A stretch of 64,000 nt of DNA from Salticus scenicus. Lineage: Eukaryota > Arthropoda > Arachnida > Araneae > Salticidae. Below, piece by piece: positions 1-12,611 of this stretch. The notes under the pieces are model-generated. The model worked only from the letters and a program-made list of their open reading frames with translations. It made no database searches and was not told where the DNA came from. Location of the stretch: positions 318,864,244 to 318,928,243 of the forward strand of contig OZ005652.1 in assembly GCA_963930645.1 (NCBI GenBank), in the 5' to 3' direction. The position numbers and the translations under genes are program-made. The number at the start of each line of letters is the position of its first letter. Positions within the stretch are counted from its first letter, which is position 1.

Positions 1-219
1 GATTTAAATTATTTTAATTAGGGAGACAAAAGTCATTACTTATTTTTGAAGATTTGTTAAAATTTAACAACATTTTTCTTCTTTTGCTATTTTATAACTC
101 TTAATGTGCGTTAGTAAAACAATAAAGATGAAAAAATATTATATAAAGCTCGCACCGTGCCTAATTTTTTGCATTCGCTTTATTATTTTGTCTCCACTAT
201 TTTAAAACAATTACTTTTT

Positions 220-1016
220 TACTTTCTTCTATATGTGTATAAAAAGAAAGTATTGGAATCGTGAAAATTTTCGAACTCCAGTTTTTGGTGGATTTACACG
301 TTTTGGGATATCCTGAACACTATTTGACTCTTTTTAGAAAATATCTGCCTGTGTGTGTCTGTGTGAGTGTGTATCACAAATTTTGAGGACGCTATATCTC
401 ACGAACATAAGAACGAAATTTAATCAATCTTGGTATTTAGTTGGACCCTGACATAAACTGGTGCTGATTAGATTAATGGAACAATTGCTTAACAGGTGGC
501 GCTGTTATCGCATTTTTTCTAAATTTTTAACATGGCAGTATAGGAGAAAATTCCGTACAAATTTACATAATGGGAGTTATTTTAATCGTGTGATTATAAA
601 ATTAATATGAATTATTGATAATAGTAGTAGTTAACTAGGAAAAAAATTTTGTGCATGTGGGAGCATTGCTTACCCCCTCGGGGGGGGAGTAAATTTTCAA
701 TATAGGTATATTTCGAAAGATCTCGCCAATACCTTTAAAACGAATGGTAGAACTATTGATCTGTGATAATTTAAAACAAAGTTATCGATGTTTTTTATCT
801 TTTAACGAAAAAAAAACTTTGAAAAAAGAATCATTTCTTCTGATTTGCAAAAAATTGACATCTTTCGGCATTTAGTGATAATATAATTCTGTCAGATAAA
901 AATCGTTTGCATTTATAATTGAAAATAATTTGATAATTTAATAAATAATTTGTATAGAATAAATTTTGTGTATAATTATATAGAAGAAAGTCATGTGGTG
1001 GCCACATCATACTTGT
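220..1016 (+). repeat. Dispersed family A repeat, copy 1
   Basis: Starts actttcttctatatgtgtat, continues tattggaatcgtgaaaattt, gatttacacgttttggg, a TCTG/TG-rich stretch (340-375), ctgacataaactggtgctga, a C/G tract and ttatcgatgttttt, and ends tatagaagaaagtc plus a hairpin ATGTGG/CCACAT (993-1007) and atcatacttgt. Full-length compared with the copy at 18011-18788. Confidence 0.85.
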
Positions 1017-1101
1017 TAAATAATGTTTAAAACATTGAAAAAGTTTCTTTTTAAAAATTGTGATTCTATTACTTTCTTATCGTTGCTTTACAACAGTAAA
1101 T

Positions 1102-1594
1102 TACTTTCAATATACGATACCGTAGGTAATGGAAGTATTGTATTTCGCCTAAAAATTTTATATTGAGTATTCACCTGATGTTTTAAGGTCTCCTGAGTCC
1201 TAAAAAGTAGTTTTTGACAATTGGTCAGTGTGTCTGTATGTATGTGTTTGTTTGTGTATGTGTGTGGAGAATCTTCTGACTACCATTTCTCCGAAACTAA
1301 TAAATATAGAACTACGAAACTTCAGAATCGAGACATAGCTGATGTACACATGATTTTTTCAGCTTTTGGTGAAAATGGGGAAACCGGAAGGGGAATATCG
1401 GAAACTGGAAAAGTGACCATAAGTTCTTATCTTAAAAATGACTCAAACGATTTCCTTCAAATTTGCTATATAAACCCTCTATTAGACGTCCTTTCGTATG
1501 ATATAGTTGGTTAGTTCAGGAAAATTGATAGGCGTCGTTTATAAATAGCTCAATTTGAAGTCTCGCAAGTGCGTTCCTTTAAAAACGGCTTTAC

Positions 1595-1625
<31 letters not shown>

Positions 1626-1830
1626 CAAACTTGCCGTATTAACTCCCCTTTAGATATCTTTTTGTATGTAATTGTTGTTTTCCGGTCAACAATTGAGTAT
1701 GCTAAATTTTGGTAAAAGTCGGTATCTCAAAAACAGCTCTAACGATTAATTTGAAATTTGTTACATAAATCCATTTTAGATAGCCTTTCTCATGTATTAC
1801 GTGATTATTACAAGGAAATTAACACTCCGC
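1102..1830 (+). repeat. Family B-related repeat, diverged
   Basis: Begins actttcaatatacgatacc, then tattgtatttcgcc, gttttaaggtctcctgagtc, ggtcagtgtgtctgtatgta, and repeats ctcaaaaatgactcaaacg-like response blocks twice (about 1420-1470 and 1720-1780). The 97-codon frame at 1221-1514 falls inside it and is not a credible gene. Confidence 0.55.
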
Positions 1831-2494
1831 TACACACCACACTTTACTTCCTTCCACCAACTTACCTTCTCTTCCCTTCAACCAAACTTTAGAACCGCTT
1901 CACATTCGTTTACACTTCGCAACTTACTTCCTTCGCTGCAGCGCTATGCCGACTATTTTTGATTAAGTAAGTCAGTTTTAGATCTCGGAAATTGATGTTT
2001 CAAAAAATGAATCGACCTTTTTTTCCCCCTTATTTTTTAACTCGCTATGTAAACTCTGTTCTATATGTCGTTACACGTGTATCGACTTTCTCTTACCGTA
2101 AAAGTTTTAGATGTGCACTTTGTTAAACTAGTTTTATGTGTTCCGAAGTTCTGATCACATTATCCTCAAAAAGTAAGTGCATATGATATGTGTAATAATG
2201 AGTAATTGAAGTTGTATAGTTGTTTTACACCAGAATTTTTTTAATTATTGTATAGCATTAAAAGCTTTAATAAAAATTTCTTTAAAAAAAAAAAAAAAAG
2301 TGGTGACAATATAATAAAATGCACGTAAATTTTTAGGAACGCTGCGAGCTTTGATTTTATATCAATAAATCTAGTGCGTATTGTGTAAGATGTTATTAGT
2401 TATAGAAATTTTATTTGTTAAAAAGGCTTAAGCTGTTGATACCAAAACTAAGAAAACGCATTCATGCGCAATTCATAGCTCATAAATTCACTTG

Positions 2495-2540
<46 letters not shown>

Positions 2541-2568
2541 AATTCTGTCAAAAACAGAATTTTGTTTA

Positions 2569-2918
2569 GTACGGAGGACTATTAATTTCAATCTGTAAAA
2601 TTTTTATTTCATAATTTATAATTTATAATTTTTGTTTATTTTTTATCTCATTTTTGACCGTAAAACTGGGCCACGTACTTTATAAAATGACTGAAATGAT
2701 TTAAAATGAAGTGTTTCCACCTAAATTTCCTACTTTAGTTAATTTAAAAAAATTTAATTGCCGTGTCGAAAAACTGTTTGCACCCCTGGATTCAGAAAAA
2801 TCACACCTTTCATTTGGTACCGATTTTTTAACGATAGGACTGACATTTCTAATTTATTTTGGTGTTACACAAAACTGGTTTACAAAAACTTCAGATTGAA
2901 ACTAATAGTCCTCCGTCC
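2569..2918. mobile_element. TA-flanked MITE with 30-bp inverted ends
   Basis: The left end gtacggaggactattaattt and the inverse of the right end ggacggaggactattagttt match over about 28 bp. TA lies on both outer sides (2567-2568, 2919-2920). The interior shows no coding signal; two short open frames inside are not convincing. The ends recall the CTCCGTCC-type termini of mariner-related MITEs. Confidence 0.8.
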
Positions 2919-3666
2919 TAATAAAAAAAAAATAAATAAATAAATAAAAAATAAATAAAAATACAAGTATATTTTGCTGTGTATTTACGCTTGCATCGGG
3001 CGTTATTTTTATGGGGGACGCCAAAAAGCGGGGTTTACTGTTCAAAATAAAAAGTACTCCGACATTAACACTCCGACGTGAAGAGTCGCCTTAAGAATAC
3101 GCATGAGTCAGATTACCCCTTTCTTCCTTCCCATGTTATTCTATAGAATCCCGCCCCCTCGTATTATTAAGATATCTCATCAAAAAACGAAGCTTTCGAA
3201 TTATCTTTTTTGAATTATACTCCTTGAACACGTCGTCTTTTAAAATATAGTGAGCATTTTTTTTTTTTTTTTCATTTTGTAAACTTAGACTCTAACTTAC
3301 AATCTCTAAAAGAAATATCTAAATTTATTATTATTATTACTCTATTTCTTGTAATTGCGCTCTAAGCTAAAAGGCCACATGTTCAAAGAATAATATTCAA
3401 AAGACAGAGTTGGAGAAACGTCATTTTTGAATGAGATGTCTTATAAAAGGAAGTAGCAAAAATCCCATGATATAATATTGGAAGGAAGAAAATGTGGTGG
3501 GAGGCTCAGTTTTCAAAAAGTGTACTGTTATGTGACCTGCGTAGACGGATAAGAACGTAAAAGTGTGTTTATCAAATGCAATGTGATAATTATTTATGTT
3601 TTTGAAATTCTGTTCTTGTATGATGAAATCATTTTTACATGTTTGCATATTTTTTATTTTAAACAG

Positions 3667-3771
3667 GCAAAAGCTTCACCCTAATCATAACCATCAGTTC
3701 CAGCCCTCCTCAAGTAGCTACTTACGCAAAGGCGATCAAAGTGACAGTGGACGGCCCTCGAGAACCTAGAA
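3667..3771 (+). CDS. RUNX/Runt transcription factor, internal exon encoding the C-terminal part of the Runt domain
   Basis: The exon is bounded by an acceptor (tttattttaaacag) and a GTAAGA donor. Read in phase 1 it encodes GKSFTLIITISSSPPQVATY followed by AKAIKVTVDGPREPR. This is the C-terminal DNA-contacting part of the Runt domain, which binds TGYGGT-type sites together with a CBF-beta partner in the nucleus. Its length is exactly 105 bp, equal to the homologous vertebrate RUNX1 exon, and it shares the phase-1 boundaries and the GKSF start. The SSSPPQVATYAKAIKVTVDGPREPR wording is arthropod Runt/Lozenge-like. A second donor (GTAAGT) lies 9 bp downstream at 3781, also in phase, and would add three residues (SKN). 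Upstream Runt exons are outside the window or not visible. The family assignment is strong; which paralogue (runt, lozenge, RunxA or RunxB) cannot be decided. Confidence 0.93.
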
Positions 3772-4507
3772 GTAAGAATTGTAAGTTTTACTTATGAACG
3801 ATTGATATGAAAGAATTGCCTCATGCTTCGTAAACTTTCTAAGATCTAGGAAATGTGTTCCAAAATCAGAACATGAACTTTATATATTTATTTATTTATT
3901 TATTATATATATATTAAAAAGTCTTAATAACTTCATCTCTTCTGACAGCATGTCTGTTTGCTCTGTAGCCTAAATGTGCTTGAATTGCTACGAAATTTAA
4001 ATAAGTTATTATTACTCATTAGATAATGTTTAATGCTGAAAATGCTGTGTATACCATTTACCCAATAATGCATATGTTTCTGAACATCAAAATACCTATT
4101 GGAAATAATACTTTCATATAGATTTTAATGACGTTGCAAGATCTTAATTTTCCAATATTTATATAATCATATACACAGTTTTTGAATGGGTACAAAAATG
4201 CAAAAAATCGCAAAGCAGATAAAAAATATAATAAACATGTGAAACTTAAAAAAAAAAAAAAAGCATAAAATTGAAACATGTTCCTTATTTAAATTATGTA
4301 TCGAAGCCATATACAGGACTTCTCGAACCTTTTAGACAGATTGTTGTCTTTGGGTTTTAATCCTTTCAAGATGTTAAAAAATAGTAACAAATTTCAATAT
4401 ATTTTATTACGATAATCGTAATAAAATTCATGCATATGGTGTATAAACATTATTCGATTTTTTAGATTTTATTAGAGTTGAAAAAATATGAAAATAAAAT
4501 AAAATTA

Positions 4508-4519
4508 TATATATACGTA

Positions 4520-4568
<49 letters not shown>
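4508..4568. repeat. (AT)n microsatellite
   Basis: Long AT dinucleotide tract. Similar tracts: 4963-5010, 21898-21938, 23482-23522, 26518-26542, 28148-28181, 30280-30311, 40621-40648, 44010-44053, 56358-56402, 60801-60829, 61543-61571. Confidence 0.95.
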
Positions 4569-4571
<3 letters not shown>

Positions 4572-4960
4572 TACTTCTGCTTGTATAAAAATAATTAAAC
4601 AGGCATTTGTGAATAATGGATATCAATCAGTATAGACATCTATCTTGCAGCATTCCTATATTTTTACGTATATTTTATTATTTTGTCATCAATTATTTTA
4701 TACCAGTATTTTTTAAGTAATATAATAGCATTAGAACCTTCAAGATAGAATTATTTTTTATAAAAATTGTGGGGACAAAAGAATAAAACAAACGTAAAAG
4801 CTTAGGAATGCTACTTCCACTGATTTTATGCCTAAAGCAAATTTCTCTTATTTCTTATTACGTACGTTATTTATTTTTTATTATGTATATTATGTATTTC
4901 TCTTATTTTTCATTAAATATATTATCATGAGTATATAAATAAGCATGCGTGCGCGCATAT

Positions 4961-5013
<53 letters not shown>

Positions 5014-5119
5014 TCCTAGCTATAAACATAATCATGTACATTATTTCTTTTTGTATGTTGTAAATTTCAATATATTGCTTTTTTAAAAAGCTGCATATAA
5101 TATGTTTTAGAAATAGCAC

Positions 5120-5400
5120 TTAAAACTTGACGAACTATATTTTATAGCGGATGTATAGAGTACATGTTTGAAGATTTGTCTCGTTTCATTTATTTATTTT
5201 ATTTTATTTTATTTATTTAATTCAATTTTTTATGTTTCAATACTTTAAACTTGACAAATTATATTTTATGACGCATATATATAATGCAAGTGTGAAGTTT
5301 TGTCTCGTTTCGTTTATTTTATTTATTTATTACATGTTTCAATACTTCAAACTTGACGAACTATATTTTATGGCTATACACGCTTTCTCATATTTATAAG
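5120..5400 (+). repeat. Tandem units (about 110-125 bp) with gtctcgtttcgtttatt
   Basis: The block acttgacgaactatatttta, then aagtgtgaagatttgtctcg, then tttatt-rich sequence and atgtttcaatactt occurs two and a half times (5125, 5248, 5350). Single related copies lie at 6965-7017 and 9735-9810. Confidence 0.7.
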
Positions 5401-5816
5401 GACACTAGATGTTTTGAAATAACTAATGTAAAAATAATTGTGAACGATATTATGCTAAGCACACTTAATATATCTAGTATTCCAAAAACCTAAACTCTTA
5501 TAATTTTTGAAATGTAAAACAAAAGTAATACAAAATAATACAAAATATTTTTTCTCCACGTTTTTAGATGTATATAATTATAGGAACAATGAATATTTAA
5601 CTTAGGGGCGAAAAAATTATAGTTGATATACGAATTTGTTAACTACGGGACTAGATTGATTCATATATCAGCTTTAAATTTTCTCGAACGGACATTACTG
5701 ATAATTCTTTAAAAAAAAAAAAAGAACGTTCGTGTAGTGAAGTGTGATAAACGTGTTTTTTAAGTAGAAAGATAATTTTAATTCCCCGTATATCTAATGA
5801 AATTTGAAGATCTAAA

Positions 5817-6011
5817 ATGGCTAAAGAAAATGTAATCAGACGTGAAACTGCTGGTTCGGTAGAAGAGAGATCTGATGAAAAATCAGAGTTGTTTTACAGA
5901 GATCGAAGACTCATAATCCATCTTACCATTCAACCAAAAATGTCTGTTGTTGAATTTCTCAAAATTTTAATGGAAAGGTTCCGGGTTAATATTCCTACCT
6001 GTTCAAAATAA
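5817..6011 (+). other. Unrecognised 64-codon open frame with protein-like composition
   Basis: MAKENVIRRETAGSVEERSD and then a charged stretch ending FLKILMERFRVNIPTCSK. Codon composition is less AT-biased than the flanks. I recognise no family, see no splice sites that tie it to the RUNX gene, and no promoter. It could be a decayed exon, a transposon remnant or chance. Confidence 0.2.
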
Positions 6012-7018
6012 TTAATATTTTAAAATGAATGAAAAACCAGCAATAATAACCAATAAACATATAATGGGAGGGAAGGGCGTCTGTGTGAAAGTAGAATAAA
6101 GAGAATATGAAATGGTAAAATGGTACATTTTCGGATAAAAACATTTTATTCTTGATTGACCAAGTGGTCTTAACAGTTAATTATACAATTTGAGGATACA
6201 AAAATACAGAGCAGGTCTTTTAAACGCAAATATGAATCAGGCATTTTAGAAATGGATCTGTGGTGCTCTGGGGAGCAGTTTCAGTAAAGAGAGAATGAAT
6301 TTAATAAATTTGCCTAATTCTGTGACAATATCCACAAATTTTAAACATGGAATTTTTAGATTTTTGTTAGCTTTTAAAGGGGGGGGGGGAGGGGGGATAA
6401 TTTTTTTTTTTTTTTTTCTTTTTTTTTTCAACAAGACTGAAATTTTTGCTATATTTCTAGAGCTGTGAAAAAAAAAGGGTTTGTAGAAAGAAACTTCTGT
6501 ACTTTTCCGTGACCTAAAAGAGGAAAAATTCTGAACTTAAATTAGAAAATTGCATGCTAGTGGAAAGAATTTTTAGTTTATATGAAGGTACTGAGAATAT
6601 CATCTATGCTGTAAGAAATGGTATTGAAACTGAATATTGAAAGGGAAAAAAAACTATGAATGTCTGACTGTTTCACGCTAAAGAGAGGTCCCACAAAATA
6701 TTAATTTAAAGAATAACTGAAAAGAAATATGAACAATCGTGCTGTCCTTATAATTGTGATCGCAGGAAAAAGGCAGTTTTTGACCATATTTAAAAAATTT
6801 TTAGATAGAAAAATGGTAAAACTTTATACATATCGTCTATTAATGTAATTTACTAATAATAATAAAAATAATAAAAATATAAAAAAATAAATAAATAAAA
6901 AGATTTATTTTAATAATAGATTTCAGTGTTCAGTTAAAGTAGAAAAACTGTTGTCCTTATAATTATGAGAACCAGTGTATATAAAATGTAAGTATGAAGA
7001 TTTGTCTCGTTCCGTTTA

Positions 7019-8180
7019 TTACTTTCTTCTATATTCAATAGAAGAAAGTATTGGATTCGTAAAAATTTTCGACCTCGGGTTTTTGATGGATTTACACGTT
7101 TTGAGAGCTGTAGAACACGATTTGACCATTTTTAGAAAATGTCTGTCTGTCTGTCAGTCAGTCTGTCTGTCTGTGTGTGTGTGTGACAAATTTTGTAGCA
7201 ACTGTATTTCAGGAACTACTGCACAGAATTTCATACAAATTGGTATGTAGTTGCACCTTGACATAAATTAGTGCCGATCAACTTTTGGTAAAAATTATCT
7301 TACAGGTTGCGTTGCCATCCCGCTTTTTCTAAATTTTTAACATGGTGATATAGGACAAAATTTTGTTTAAATGCGCATAAATTGAATTATTTTTTTTTGT
7401 AATCATTATGAAATTTACAAGAATTATTTATAATAGAGACAGTCAACTGGGAAAATTTTTTTGTATGTGTAGGAGCCTCGTCAATCCCCCTGGGGGGGGG
7501 GGGGGGGGGGGGGGGGGGTTCAAATTTTCCAGATGGGTATCTTTCGAAAGGTCTCGTCAATACCTTTAAAACGAAAGGTTGAACTATAAATCTAGGATAA
7601 TTTAAAACAAAGTTATCGATTTTGTTTACTTTTTACAAAAAAAACTTAGAAAGAAAATCGTTTTTTTTTTTTTTTTTTTTTTTTTACGAAATTTAACCAA
7701 ACTTGGTATTTAGTTGGCCCCTGACATAAACTGGTGTTGATTAGATTTGGAGATCAATCGCACAACAGGAGGCGCTGTGATCGTATTTTTTCTAAATTTT
7801 TAACATGGCATTATAGGACAAAATTTCGTATAAATGTTCATAATGATAATTATTCTTAACCTGTGATTCTAATATTAATATGAATTATTGATAATAGTAG
7901 TAGTTAATTGGGAAAAAATTTCTGTGCATGTGGGGGCATCGCTTCCCCCTAGGGGAAGTACCCCCGGGGGGGCTAAATTTTCAAGATGGCTATCTTTCGA
8001 AAGGTCTTGTCAATTCCTTTAAAACGAATGGTTGAACTATACATATGTGATAATTTAAAACAAAGTTGTCGATTTTTTTACTTTTAACGAAAAAAAACTT
8101 TTTTTTTTTTTATATTGTTACTGAGTGAATTTGTATAGGAAAATATAGAAGAAAGTCTTGTGGTGGCCACAACATACTAT
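7019..8180 (+). repeat. Dispersed family A repeat, copy 2 (internally duplicated)
   Basis: Starts with a perfect 12-bp hairpin (actttcttctat/atagaagaaagt, 7020-7048). It carries TCTG repeats (7140-7170), a 27-G run at 7492-7518 and poly-T at 7660-7685, then restarts in the middle of the family sequence (acttggtatttagttggccc at 7700) and ends with hairpin TTGTGG/CCACAA at 8158-8172. It looks like two overlapping copies joined at the poly-T. Confidence 0.85.
7492..7518. repeat. Run of 27 G
   Basis: An uninterrupted poly-G in the place where other family A copies have a short C/G tract (tcggggggggagt at 679; cccccaggggggaag at 18337-18351). A potential G-quadruplex or an expansion of the family's G tract; length may be assembly-dependent. 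Confidence 0.85.
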
Positions 8181-8189
8181 TTTTATTTT

Positions 8190-9275
8190 TACTTTCTCTT
8201 ACCCATAAGGTAGAGAAAGTATTGTTTTGGGGTCAAATTTTCGAAAGTGAGTTTTTGTTATATTTACACGTTTTGAGGTCCCCTGAATCTAAAAATCATG
8301 TTTTTAGTGGTTGGTCTGTCTGTGTGTCTGTCTGTTATCAGCATATCTCAAAATCAAGTTATAACAGAAAGTTCAAACTTGGTATTCTAAGTGTGTGTGG
8401 TATAGGGATGCTACGCTAAGCTTTTCATTAAGATCAAGCAAATGGTTTGTGTACAGGGACACCCAAGAGAATTCAAATACATTGCGTCTATGGGGGAAAT
8501 TGCAGGTAAGTAGAGTTTAACATCTACAGACTACGCTGAGCCAAATGAAACGAATATATTTTTTGTATGCGTAAAAACATATTTCATGTAGAATATGGTA
8601 TAGAAATCATTCACTGTTCGTTTACAGGGCTACACAAAAGAACTAGATTATAATGCGACAATACTTGAAAACTGATGGAAGTGTATTTCAGGTTGTGCCG
8701 TATTTTATTAATACAGGATTATATTTATGTGCACCATGTGATGTGTACATAATTTTCAGAAGATATACAAGGCTGCCAATATTCAAGCCATACATTCTTT
8801 TTTATTTGTTAGTGGGAGTGCTTTACTATATTATACTATATCATATAATATTTTACCTTGTCCAGGAAATCTGTTCAGGAATTGAAATTAATTCCTCAAA
8901 GCCATATGATAAATCATGTATTTTTTTAAGCTAAATATTCATCGATTGGTTTCTTGTATATTTATACGTTTTGAGGCTTCCTGAACAGTGAATCTCAAGT
9001 TGTATAGTTTGTTCTTTGCCTGTATCTGTTAGAGTAAATTCAAAACAACTAATTTCAGGCGATCCAAATGATGTATTTTGAAATGAATACGCTTGTTACT
9101 AGAAAAATTTGTTCAAGATTGATAAAATTCAAGGAATGATACGTCTAAAAGTTGTCTGAATAATTAGAAATGAACTTTAGAACTTAATAACAGATTTGAA
9201 TTATCTATAAATGTAGGTACATTAATGAAACGGGGGGTTGAGTGGGGCAGTAGCCCCCCTCACATAGAATCATTT
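8190..9275 (+). repeat. Dispersed family B repeat, copy 1
   Basis: Starts with a hairpin head (actttctc...gagaaagt, 8191-8220), then ttggggtcaaattttcgaaa, atttacacgttttgaggtcc, TCTG/TGTG repeats, tacagggacacccaagagaa, and ends around ggggggttgagtggggcagt (9232-9251). It directly follows a family A copy, and its first 130 bp are clearly related to family A. Confidence 0.8.
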
Positions 9276-9327
9276 GTCAAATAAAGCTGTTCCGAAGCCT
9301 AAGTTGAATTGTTTTAAAATAGGTTTA

Positions 9328-9539
9328 CAGTCGGTAACAAAAGTGTCCGAACACTAGCAAAATTCCTATGTAAAAAAAGTACACTACATACGGTTTTGTT
9401 AAATAAATCCTTATCGAATCTTGTTCTTACACTGCCTAAGAACAGGATTCGACAAGGATTTATGTTACAAAACCGTATGAAGTATCCTTTTTTTACATAG
9501 GAATTTTTGCTAGTGTTCGGACAATTTTGTTACTGACTG
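9328..9539. mobile_element. Palindromic Tc1-type MITE, copy 1
   Basis: An almost perfect 212-bp fold-back with ends cagtcggtaacaaaagtgtc, flanked by TA (9326-9327, 9540-9541). The arms meet near 9435 around acactgcctaagaacagg. The end sequence and TA target are typical of Tc1-like elements. Copy 2 is at 20097-20307. Confidence 0.92.
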
Positions 9540-9829
9540 TACATAACAGTACTTGTTATTTTAACCCTTAATCTCCAATCCGTACTTATAGTATTAAATT
9601 TCATGGTAAGAGAAATTCGTGTGAGTGACACACCAAATTATTTATTTTATTTTATTATTATTATTATTATTTTATTAATTATTGTTATTGTTCTTCTTTT
9701 TCTTCTTATTATTATTATTTAAGTTTTAGTGCTTCAAACTTGACGAACTATGGCGTATACATGGAATGCATGAACGCAAGTGTGAAGATTTGTCTCGTTT
9801 CGTTTAAATTTATTTTTACGTTTCATTTG

Positions 9830-11052
9830 AATTTATTCCACTTTCCTAGTTTAACCTTGATTCACTCCGACACAAAAATGGACATACGTGCTTTTTAGAA
9901 TTAACACTTAATTATTCGAAATAAACAAAGAAAAACAAATCAAATATAAGTACATTTTATGTTCTTAAGCGCTTTAACACTGTAGCATTTTTCTATTAAA
10001 AAACAAATGTCGACCAACAAAGATTCACTAATACTATTCCATTCTTCTAAAAGATATGACAGAATGTATGACTGCATCACATGAATAGCCATAATTCTCT
10101 TTATGATAACTGAATGAAACGAGGCGAATAAAAAGGGAAAATTATAGGAAAAAAGCTATTTAAAATGTATTGCAGCCCAGTGAGAATGAAAGATGTTCGC
10201 TCTCATCAAATATTTAAAACGGCAATTACAGGAAGCAATATCAAGTATTGACAAAACTGCACGCAATTGTACCACATGGGGATAATTTCGAATTTCGCAT
10301 CTAAGTTCATATATTATGCTTGGTTTGACTCATCTTTAACATATAAACAGGTCACTTTTAGAAATATACTATATTGTAAAATAGTTTTTTTTTTTTTTTT
10401 TAATCTGTTAGGATCATGATAGTTCGAATGTGCATAACTTCCGAAAATTCGATTAGTAATATAAATGACATTTTAGACGATTTCATATGTTAATTTATTT
10501 GCAAATATGTAAAAATAATTTCATGGAATCTTATGTTTGTACTTTTTATTTATTTATTTGTTTTTTATTTATTTATTTATTCTTTTTTTAACTGAATTTT
10601 TTATCTAACTTTTTTTAACGAAATTGAAAAGTGATTGAAAAGTCTGTCTATCTGTCCCTTTCTCTACACTCTAACGTCCATAAATATTTTTAGAATGAGT
10701 TGAAAATGATATTCAGGTTCCAGTATAGAATGTTTCCTACTGAAAGTGATGCAGCTCTACTCGTTTGTGTATAAGGAGTTACAAAAGACTCCAGAGGAAC
10801 TGTGGCCTATGAGAGATATTTTTTAAACATATTTTAATTGTATTATACTGCATATATTACACCAAAATAGATATAAGGTAACTGCACCACTAGGGAACAT
10901 TTTAAGAATATTTTTTGCCTGTTTTTGTACACTATTCTTAATTTTGGAGACTGTAAAATTAACCAGTGTTTCATACCTCAATTAACTTTCCTTTACACGA
11001 CTGTATGCGCAAGTTTCTTATTGTAGAATTTTTATATGACAAAAAAAAAAAA

Positions 11053-11083
<31 letters not shown>

Positions 11084-11090
11084 CCGGAGA
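9830..11090. other. Intronic stretch without recognisable features
   Basis: AT-rich sequence with short homopolymers and a (TTTA)n patch near 10548-10582. No coding or transposon signal seen. Confidence 0.6.
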
Positions 11091-11562
11091 GCTTAAAATG
11101 CGCCAGTAATAGACGCATTATAACCTAGTAATGGATATCTTTTTGTACTAGTAGTGGATTCTTGAATTTTCAGAAAAGGACGAAATAAAAGTCGAACATT
11201 GAAAATATATACATATATGACGATTAATAAACGAAAATATTTGTGGTAAGTTAATGTGTTTTTCGAAAAGTTTTCTTCTTTCATTTGAATTTTTTCTTTG
11301 TTTCTTGTTGGGCTGTCTTGTTTCTTCTCTTGTCTGTAATTTTTTTATAATTCTAATTTCTATACATACTTTTTTTTATATTTTCTATACCAATTTTTTT
11401 TCCTTTTGTTTTTATCACTCTTTCAAAGTGATGACTTTTATTAATAACAACGTTTCATGCTCTCTTTTTTTATTGTTTTGAGAAAATCCCAATCACCTCA
11501 GAATTTTCTTAAGCACATCGAAAGAACTTGATTGACTTGTTTGATTCTTTAATTAGGAAGCC

Positions 11563-11851
11563 ATGCTTTAGAGCATATATATGACTAGAGAGCGCATTTA
11601 ATACCAAAGTTCCTATCCAAAAAGTAACCAAGATTAAGAGTGGCATCCGTAAGTCACGTGACGAGTGAAACGGCCAGATCTGTCCGCAATTGGATGACTC
11701 AGAGAAATTTTTTTTTTCAAAAGTGGGTTGAGAGAAGTGACAAAAGACCTTGAATGATGAAAACTTGTAAAGCATTCGTCACAGGATTTTTTATGTTGTT
11801 TGCATCATTTGATGAAGGATACGCTCTCTAGTCAAATATATGCTTTTAGAG
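11563..11851. repeat. Inverted repeat pair, atatgactagagagcg, with a palindromic GTCACGTGAC inside
   Basis: tttagagcatatatatgact and gactagagagcg (to 11599) recur inverted at 11821-11850. The intervening sequence is less AT-rich than the surroundings and contains the 10-bp palindrome GTCACGTGAC (11653-11662). Likely a transposable element. The 88-codon open frame on the minus strand (11509-11775) is not convincing as a gene. Confidence 0.5.
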
Positions 11852-12611
11852 CCATACACTCTTAGGATGATCAAAATTGTGATGACAATTTGCCACTGTA
11901 TGTCCCACTAACTCACTCAGCCCCTCAGCCTCATCTTCGGCCTTCAAAATTTCAAAAATTCCAAAATATCAAATTAGGATTATCTATTTTTTTTTTCAAA
12001 ATTTTCTCTGGGTGAAAAATAAATAAAATACGCAGCCGGTAGATTCATTAATTTCATTATTACATCGCAAAAAATCTATCTAGCTCAAAACTAAAACAAA
12101 TGTATAACACTTTAAAATTTTCATTTTAATTGCATTTCGCAACTCAATATTGCTGTTCTGAATTATTCCCAAATTTATCATTCAAAATCGTGAAGGGTTG
12201 GGTTCGCAATTACAGAATCTATGAATGAAAACATTATAGAGTATTCAATTCCCCTCTCAACAAATAAGAGACAATAAGATTGAGATTCAGGCTGAGTGGC
12301 TCCAACTTGAAGTAGAAACATAATGGACTATTAGCAACGAATTCGGAGTCATTCCTAAAGGGAGGTCTGGATACATACCATCACAAGTTTGATCTTCCAC
12401 GAAAGGGTCCCTTTTTAGTATCTTGATCTCTATAGTACAAAGTCAAGCACTTGACAGAGCAGATCAAGGAGAACCTCCTCGGAGCCTAACCCTCCAGTCA
12501 GTACTGCTTCACTATCCGTATTTCAGTGAGAACGAAACTCAACCAACTAGTCCAATACGAAACTCAGAAAAATACAGAAAAAGCTCTTAAAAATGTCTCG
12601 AGAATATCGAG

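Noticed and set aside
1221..1514. 97-codon open frame
   Set aside because: It lies within a family B-type repeat and starts in its TG-rich tract; no domain.
2711..2899. Overlapping short open frames
   Set aside because: They are inside a TA-flanked MITE and show no coding signature.
11509..11775. 88-codon minus-strand frame
   Set aside because: Falls in an inverted-repeat element; no recognised homology, start or splice context.
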